Part shown: piece by piece, positions 1 to 7,495 of the stretch
Numbering within the stretch: position 1 is the stretch's first letter
Layout of the letters: each line of letters begins with the position of its first letter
Assembly (NCBI GenBank): GCA_003551745.1
Contig: PUNI01000497.1
Coordinates: 1 to 7,495 of the forward strand
DNA from: Paracoccaceae bacterium
GTDB taxonomy: Bacteria > Pseudomonadota > Alphaproteobacteria > Rhodobacterales > Rhodobacteraceae
Length of the DNA: 7,495 nucleotides
Direction of reading: 5' to 3'
Notes under the pieces: model-generated
Databases searched by the model: none
The model's input: only the letters and a program-made list of their open reading frames with translations
What the model was told of the DNA's origin: nothing
Program-made: the position numbers and the translations under genes

Positions 1-134
1 CGCCGCGCCACGGCCGATGCGATCTGGCCTTCCAGATTGCTCACCATCTGCTCGCGCTCGGCGGGGGTGTAGCGCACGCCCACGAGCTTTTCTGCTGCAG
101 CGATGTCGGTGAGGGTGATCGCGGCGTCGCTCAT
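1..134 (-). CDS. N-terminal fragment of a probable amidase-family enzyme (runs off the window)
   Basis: Reading leftward from an ATG at 134-132, 44 codons stay open to the window edge. The peptide begins MSDAAITLTDIAAAEKLVGV and continues with an Ala/Glu/Arg-rich stretch (RYTPAEREQMV, NLEGQIASAVAR). A GGGGAG ribosome binding site lies four bases upstream (139-144), which supports this start. The acidic, helical lead-in with an 'AAEKL.G..YT..ER..M..NLE' pattern resembles the N-terminal extension of amidase-signature hydrolases (GatA-like amidases) that I recall from proteobacteria; these cleave amide bonds using a Ser-Ser-Lys triad. None of the catalytic region is inside the window, so the function is an inference from a short, non-catalytic segment. 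No signal peptide is seen. The gene is co-directional with gltB but 416 bases beyond it, so it probably has its own promoter. That a gene starts here is fairly sure; the amidase identity is only moderately so. Confidence 0.55.
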   Translation of the reverse strand, partial: MSDAAITLTDIAAAEKLVGVRYTPAEREQMVSNLEGQIASAVAR

Positions 135-138
135 CTGG

Positions 139-144
139 CTCCCC
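139..144 (-). promoter_or_regulatory. Ribosome binding site of the leftmost minus-strand gene
   Basis: GGGGAG on the minus strand, four bases before the ATG at 134. It is a reasonable purine-rich Shine-Dalgarno match and helps fix the start of a gene that is otherwise almost entirely outside the window. Confidence 0.5.
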
Positions 145-430
145 GCTGTGCTGTCGGCGGCCGGCCGGCGCCGCGCGTCCGTGGCACGGCCCCGCCGACC
201 GTCGCGCGCCCGTCCCGGGCCCCGCCGTGACGCCCCCGGCCATTCTGGCACTGCGCAAGCTTCGATCCGCAATGTTTCAAGGGCGTCCCACCCTGCCGGC
301 GCTGCACCGGTCCGCCATGAGTCCGTGAGTGCACAAACTCTGCGGTTGCCCCGGGGCGGTGTCAATCCACCCACGCGGGAATCCGGGCTCCTCGCGCAGC
401 TGCTGAAGCGGCGTCCCGCAGCTTCGATCA

Positions 431-450
431 TCTGCCCGAAAACAGGCAGA
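431..450. repeat. Small inverted repeat TCTGCC / GGCAGA flanked by CTTCGA copies
   Basis: A perfect 6-base inverted repeat, TCTGCC (431-436) and GGCAGA (445-450), encloses an 8-base A-rich loop. CTTCGA lies on either side in direct orientation (422-427 and 451-456), and a third copy is at 260-265 within a 10-base match, AGCTTCGATC (258-267 and 420-429). It could be an operator, part of the gltB 3' untranslated region, or chance. There is no T-run beside the stem, so a simple intrinsic terminator is unlikely. Confidence 0.3.
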
Positions 451-499
451 CTTCGAATGCTGATGCCGTCAGTGCCGGGCGGAGCACCATCGTTCCCAC

Positions 500-525
500 G
501 CCGCCCCCGGCACCTGGGGGGCGGC
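500..525 (-). terminator. GC-rich hairpin just downstream of gltB, possible terminator without U-tract
   Basis: GCCGCCCCC (500-508) pairs perfectly with GGGGGCGGC (517-525) around an 8-base loop, giving a 9-bp all-GC stem. It begins 25 bases beyond the gltB stop codon, where a transcription end or RNA-stabilising structure is expected. In the direction of gltB transcription the stem is followed by GTGGGAACGATGG, with no run of U, so it does not meet the classic intrinsic terminator pattern. It may act as a non-canonical terminator or a 3'-end protecting structure; the structure is certain, the role is inferred. Confidence 0.4.
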
Positions 526-550
526 CATCAAGCATTGGGCGTCGGTCCCG

Positions 551-5089
<4,539 letters not shown>

Positions 5090-5096
5090 GGCAGTT

Positions 5097-5102
5097 CCTC
5101 CT
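5097..5102 (-). promoter_or_regulatory. Strong ribosome binding site of gltB
   Basis: A perfect AGGAGG on the minus strand, seven bases before the gltB ATG. This is the strongest Shine-Dalgarno in the window and decides the start. It sits in the 64-base gltD-gltB gap, which also has a short GGCCG/CGGCC hairpin (5112-5126, 5-base loop). There is no obvious separate promoter or terminator in the gap, consistent with one gltD-gltB transcript. Confidence 0.8.
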
Positions 5103-5153
5103 CGGAGGGCAGGCCGTCGCGCGGCCGGCGGATGGGGTAACGGGGCTGCGGGG

Positions 5154-6587
5154 CTATTCCGCCGCCACCCGGGCGTTCTGGGCGAGCCGCTCGAGGATGG
5201 CCTCGGCCGCCTCGCGGCCGTCGCGGATTGCCCAGACGACGAGGCTCGCCCCGCGCACGATGTCGCCCACGGCGTAGACGCCGGGCAGGTTGGTCGCGTG
5301 GCTGCGATAGTCGGCCTTGACGGTGCCCCAGCGGGTCACCTCCAGTTCCGGCACGCCCCACAGCGCGGGCAGCGCCTCGGGCTCGAAGCCGAGCGCCTGG
5401 ATCACCATGTCGGCCTCCTCGGTATAGTCGGCGCCATCGATCACCTCGGGGGTGCGCCGGCCGGTGGCGTCGGGCTTGCCCAGCCGCATCTTCTGCACGA
5501 TCACCCCCGACACCGGGTCGCCGGTGACGCCGCGCGGCGCGGTCAGCCAGACGAACTCGACCCCTTCCTCCTCTGCGTTCTGCACCTCGCGCTGGCTGCC
5601 GGGCATGTTCTTGCGGTCGCGCCGGTAGAGGCATTTCACCGATTTCGCGCCCTGCCGGACGGCGGTGCGCACGCAATCCATCGCCGTGTCGCCGCCGCCG
5701 ATGACCACCACGCGCTTGCCTTCGGCATTCAGCTCGCCCGAGTCGAACTCCGGTACGTCGTCGCCGAAGCTCTTGCGGTTGGAGGCGGTCAGATAGTCGA
5801 TGGCACGGACCACGCCGGCGGCACCCACGCCCGGCGCCTCCAGATCGCGCGACTTGTAGACGCCGGTGGCGATCAGCACGGCGTCGTGCTTCGCGCGGAT
5901 CTCCTCGAAGGTGATGTCGCTGCCCACATTGCAGTTGAGCACCAGCTCCACGCCGCCCGCCTCCAGCTGTTCGATCCGGCGCATCACCACCGGCTTCTCG
6001 AGCTTGAAGCCCGGGATGCCATAGGTCATCAGCCCACCCGCGCGGTCGTAGCGGTCGTAGACCGTCACCTGCACGCCGGCCCGGCGCAGCATGTCGGCGG
6101 CCGCGAGCCCGCCCGGCCCGGCGCCGATGATGCCCACGCTTTCGGGGCGCTCGGCATGGGGGCGGATCGGCTGCACCCAGCCCTCCTCCCAGGCGGTGTC
6201 GGTGATGTATTTCTCCACGGCCCCGATGGTGACGGTGCCGTGGCCGGCCTTCTCGATGACGCAGTTGCCCTCGCAGAGCCTGTCCTGCGGACAGATCCGG
6301 CCGCAGATCTCGGGGAAGGTGTTGGTGGACTGCGCCACCTCATAGGCTTCTTCCAGCCGGCCCTCGGCGGTCAGCATCAGCCAGTCGGGGATGTTGTTGT
6401 GCAGCGGGCAGTGGGTCTGGCAGTAGGGCACGCCGCACTGGCTGCAGCGGCCGGCCTGCTCGGCGGCCTTGTCGGCCGCGAATTCGGCGTAGATCTCGCC
6501 GAAATCATGCGTGCGCAGATCGGGAGGCCGCTTGTCCGGCATCTCCTTGTCCACCTGCACGAAGCGCAGCATCTGCTGGTTGGCCAT
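5154..6587 (-). CDS. gltD: Glutamate synthase [NADPH] small (beta) subunit
   Basis: A 477-residue FAD- and iron-sulfur-containing NADPH oxidoreductase that feeds electrons to GltB. The N-terminal cysteine-rich region has two ligand groups, Cys48/51/56/60 and Cys95/99/105/109, which in this family help hold the 4Fe-4S clusters of the complex. The FAD-binding Rossmann motif G-A-G-P-G-G is at 155-160, the NADPH-binding G-G-G-D-T-A-M-D-C at 297-305, and the C-terminal FAD-contacting G-D-I-V-R-G-A-S near 441-448 followed by WAIRDGREAA. Length and order match GltD of Azospirillum and E. coli. An in-frame ATG 33 bases upstream (6620) would add 11 residues, but the ATG at 6587 is preferred: it has GGAGGA four bases upstream, and family members begin with MANQ-like residues there. 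The upstream ATG has only a weak GAGAGCGAG before it. It is first in a probable gltD-gltB operon, the reverse of the E. coli order, and diverges from uppP. Confidence 0.97.
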   Translation of the reverse strand: MANQQMLRFVQVDKEMPDKRPPDLRTHDFGEIYAEFAADKAAEQAGRCSQCGVPYCQTHCPLHNNIPDWLMLTAEGRLEEAYEVAQSTNTFPEICGRICPQDRLCEGNCVIEKAGHGTVTIGAVEKYITDTAWEEGWVQPIRPHAERPESVGIIGAGPGGLAAADMLRRAGVQVTVYDRYDRAGGLMTYGIPGFKLEKPVVMRRIEQLEAGGVELVLNCNVGSDITFEEIRAKHDAVLIATGVYKSRDLEAPGVGAAGVVRAIDYLTASNRKSFGDDVPEFDSGELNAEGKRVVVIGGGDTAMDCVRTAVRQGAKSVKCLYRRDRKNMPGSQREVQNAEEEGVEFVWLTAPRGVTGDPVSGVIVQKMRLGKPDATGRRTPEVIDGADYTEEADMVIQALGFEPEALPALWGVPELEVTRWGTVKADYRSHATNLPGVYAVGDIVRGASLVVWAIRDGREAAEAILERLAQNARVAAE

Positions 6588-6591
6588 GGCG

Positions 6592-6597
6592 TCCTCC
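6592..6597 (-). promoter_or_regulatory. Ribosome binding site of gltD that selects the 6587 start
   Basis: GGAGGA on the minus strand, inside the run GGGGGAGGAC, ends four bases before the ATG at 6587. It lies within the coding stretch that would exist if translation began at the upstream ATG (6620), so it argues for the shorter 477-residue protein. Confidence 0.7.
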
Positions 6598-6654
6598 CCC
6601 GGCACGTTCCGGCCGGTCATCTCGCTCTCACGGCTGCAATAAACCCGGCCGGGA

Positions 6655-6776
6655 CGAAAGAAAAGTCATTAATACTGACCTAAAAGCGAGTTTTTCCGGC
6701 ATCGCAGCGGCAGACCTGTGTAGCTCACTCCGAAAAAGGGTCAGTACGCAATACCCAAATTTCGACTTTCCTTTCG
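6655..6776. repeat. Outer inverted repeat pair spanning the divergent promoter core
   Basis: CGAAAGAAAAGTC (6655-6667) is the reverse complement of GACTTTCCTTTCG (6764-6776) at 12 of 13 positions. The arms are 96 bases apart and enclose the inner TACTGACC/GGTCAGTA pair and two A/T runs. Read toward each gene, each arm gives GACTTT(T/C)CTTTCG, 67 bases from the gltD start and 48 bases from the uppP start. This could be a pair of matching regulatory sites for two divergent promoters, or the ends of a decayed small palindromic element. No target-site duplication is seen beside the arms. Confidence 0.55.
6673..6746. repeat. Inner inverted repeat TACTGACC / GGTCAGTA
   Basis: TACTGACC (6673-6680) and GGTCAGTA (6739-6746) are perfect reverse complements separated by 58 bases. 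Each presents GGTCAGTA reading toward its nearest gene, ending 85 bases before the gltD start and 78 bases before the uppP start. An A-run in the same reading direction precedes each: CCGGAAAAA (minus strand, 6699-6691) and CCGAAAAA (plus, 6730-6737). The similar placement suggests paired upstream promoter elements or binding sites of one regulator; the function is inferred. Confidence 0.5.
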
Positions 6777-6810
6777 AAACCAGCCGCGCGACGGTGCCGC
6801 CGATCTTCCC

Positions 6811-6815
6811 GGGAG
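6811..6815 (+). promoter_or_regulatory. Ribosome binding site of uppP
   Basis: GGGAG, nine bases before the GTG start at 6825. It is modest and slightly far, but no other in-frame ATG, GTG or TTG lies close upstream, so it supports the GTG start. Confidence 0.5.
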
Positions 6816-6824
6816 ACGCCGTCC

Positions 6825-7495
6825 GTGACCTTCATCCACCTGTTCCTGCTTGCCGTGATCCAGGGCATCACCGAGTTCCTGCCGATCTCCTCGTCGGGCC
6901 ATCTGATCCTGCTGCCTGCGCTCACACCGCTGGAGGATCAGGGGCTGGTGATCGACGTCGCCGTCCATGTCGGCACGCTGTTCGCGGTGATCCTCTACTT
7001 CCGGCGCGACGTGGCGGTGGCGGTCAGCGGCATCCCCGACCTGCTGCGCTGGAGGATCGACAACCAGGGCGCCTGGCTCGCGCTGTGCCTTGCCATCGCA
7101 ACCGTCCCGGTGATGATCGCCGGCCTGATCTTCAAGCTTACCGGCCTGATGGACGCGATGCGCTCGGTCGCGCTCATCGGCTGGACGATGATCATCTTCG
7201 GCATCGTGCTCTACGTTACCGACCAGCAGGGCCAGGAGGTCAAGACGATCCGCAACTGGAGCCTGCGCGACGCGCTGGTGCTGGGCCTGTGGCAGGCGGT
7301 GGCGCTGATCCCGGGCACCTCGCGGTCGGGGATCTGCATCTCGGGGGCGCGCTGGCTGGGCTATTCGCGCTTCGACGCCGCGCGCATCTCGATGCTGATG
7401 TCGATTCCCACGATCATCGCCAGCGGCGTGCTGATGGGGGGCGACGCTGTCGCCCGGATGGACATCCAGGCCCTGCGCGACGGCGCCATCGCGGC
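6825..7495 (+). CDS. uppP: Undecaprenyl-diphosphate phosphatase (C-terminus beyond the window)
   Basis: An integral inner-membrane enzyme (BacA/UppP family) that removes one phosphate from undecaprenyl diphosphate, regenerating the lipid carrier used for peptidoglycan and other surface polymers; overexpression gives bacitracin resistance in other bacteria. 223 codons are present; the family is usually 260-280 residues, so roughly the last 40-55 are missing. The first signature, (E/Q)xxxE plus the SSxGH segment, is Q13-G-I-T-E17-F-L-P-I-S-S-S-G-H26. The second, PGxSRSG, is at 163-169, with Arg167. Several hydrophobic membrane segments are evident, for example LALCLAIATVPVMIAGLIF and VALIGWTMIIFGIVLYV. 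The residue three after Ser168, usually Thr in the PGxSRSxxT pattern, is Cys171. The GTG start is chosen because the N-terminal helix and signature begin immediately after it and no upstream in-frame start is near. It diverges from gltD and is functionally unrelated to glutamate synthesis. Confidence 0.95.
   Translation, partial: MTFIHLFLLAVIQGITEFLPISSSGHLILLPALTPLEDQGLVIDVAVHVGTLFAVILYFRRDVAVAVSGIPDLLRWRIDNQGAWLALCLAIATVPVMIAGLIFKLTGLMDAMRSVALIGWTMIIFGIVLYVTDQQGQEVKTIRNWSLRDALVLGLWQAVALIPGTSRSGICISGARWLGYSRFDAARISMLMSIPTIIASGVLMGGDAVARMDIQALRDGAIA

Larger units (their letters stand above)
135..550. other. 416-base intergenic gap between gltB and the probable amidase gene
   Basis: This stretch carries no coding sequence I can support. 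An open frame on the plus strand (103-606) runs across it, but it overlaps the ends of both flanking genes and its product is low-complexity, rich in Arg, Pro, Ala and Gly, as expected of noise in GC-rich DNA. It holds a GC-rich hairpin at 500-525, just past the gltB stop, a second small hairpin at 431-450, and three copies of CTTCGA (260-265, 422-427, 451-456). The promoter of the leftmost gene should lie here. The best -35-like hexamer is TTGAAA on the minus strand (280-275), but no convincing -10 follows at 16-18 bases. The segment 160-240 is extremely GC-rich with many short self-complementary runs. Confidence 0.6.
6588..6824. promoter_or_regulatory. Divergent gltD / uppP promoter region
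   Basis: A 237-base non-coding region between two divergently transcribed genes, so it should hold both promoters. Its core, about 6655-6780, is visibly richer in A and T than the rest of the window. Possible -10-like hexamers are TATTAA on the minus strand (6675-6670, toward gltD) and TAATAC on the plus strand (6670-6675), but neither has a convincing TTGACA at 16-18 bases, so exact promoters are not assigned. No NtrC-type GCAC-N5-TGGTGC site or -24/-12 sigma-54 promoter was recognised. The core contains nested inverted repeats described separately. A perfect 10-base palindrome, CCCGGCCGGG (6644-6653), lies on the gltD side. Confidence 0.6.

Noticed and set aside
260..280. A TTGAAA hexamer on the minus strand as a promoter for the leftmost gene
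   Set aside because: No acceptable -10 hexamer follows at 16-18 bases; left unassigned.
5112..5126. A GGCCG/CGGCC hairpin in the gltD-gltB gap as a terminator or attenuator
   Set aside because: The stem is only 5 bp, no T-run follows, and such stems are frequent by chance at this GC content.

Overview
The window is a GC-rich stretch of an alphaproteobacterial chromosome, most likely from the Rhodobacterales/Rhodospirillales side of the class. This rests on protein resemblance recalled from memory (both glutamate synthase subunits look very like the Azospirillum enzyme) and on codon usage: gltB and gltD contain essentially no TTA, CTA or TCA codons. Genus and species cannot be fixed from the sequence alone.

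Layout from left to right: (1) 1-134, minus strand, the first 44 codons of a gene that leaves the window, probably an amidase-signature enzyme. (2) 135-550, a 416-base non-coding gap with a GC-rich hairpin just past gltB, a second small hairpin, and no convincing gene. (3) 551-5089, minus strand, gltB, the large (alpha) subunit of NADPH-dependent glutamate synthase, complete. (4) 5090-5153, a 64-base gap holding a strong ribosome binding site for gltB. (5) 5154-6587, minus strand, gltD, the small (beta) subunit, complete. (6) 6588-6824, a 237-base divergent promoter region with a markedly AT-richer core and a set of inverted sequence elements. (7) 6825 to the window end, plus strand, uppP (bacA), undecaprenyl-diphosphate phosphatase, truncated at its C-terminus by the window edge.

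GltD and GltB work as one enzyme. GltD takes electrons from NADPH through FAD, and they pass over iron-sulfur clusters to FMN in GltB. GltB hydrolyses glutamine at its N-terminal cysteine, channels the ammonia to the FMN site and reductively aminates 2-oxoglutarate, giving two glutamates. With glutamine synthetase, not present here, this is the high-affinity ammonia assimilation route. The genes appear to form a gltD-gltB operon, the reverse of the E. coli gltBD order. UppP belongs to a different process, the recycling of the lipid carrier for peptidoglycan, and is transcribed away from the operon.

No previously undescribed multi-gene system is visible; the coding content is housekeeping. The most interesting non-coding signal is in the gltD-uppP divergent region. 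The same sequence elements (an A-run, GGTCAGTA, then a GACTTT-CTTTCG block) occur in the same order facing each gene, forming nested inverted repeats at similar distances from the two start codons.
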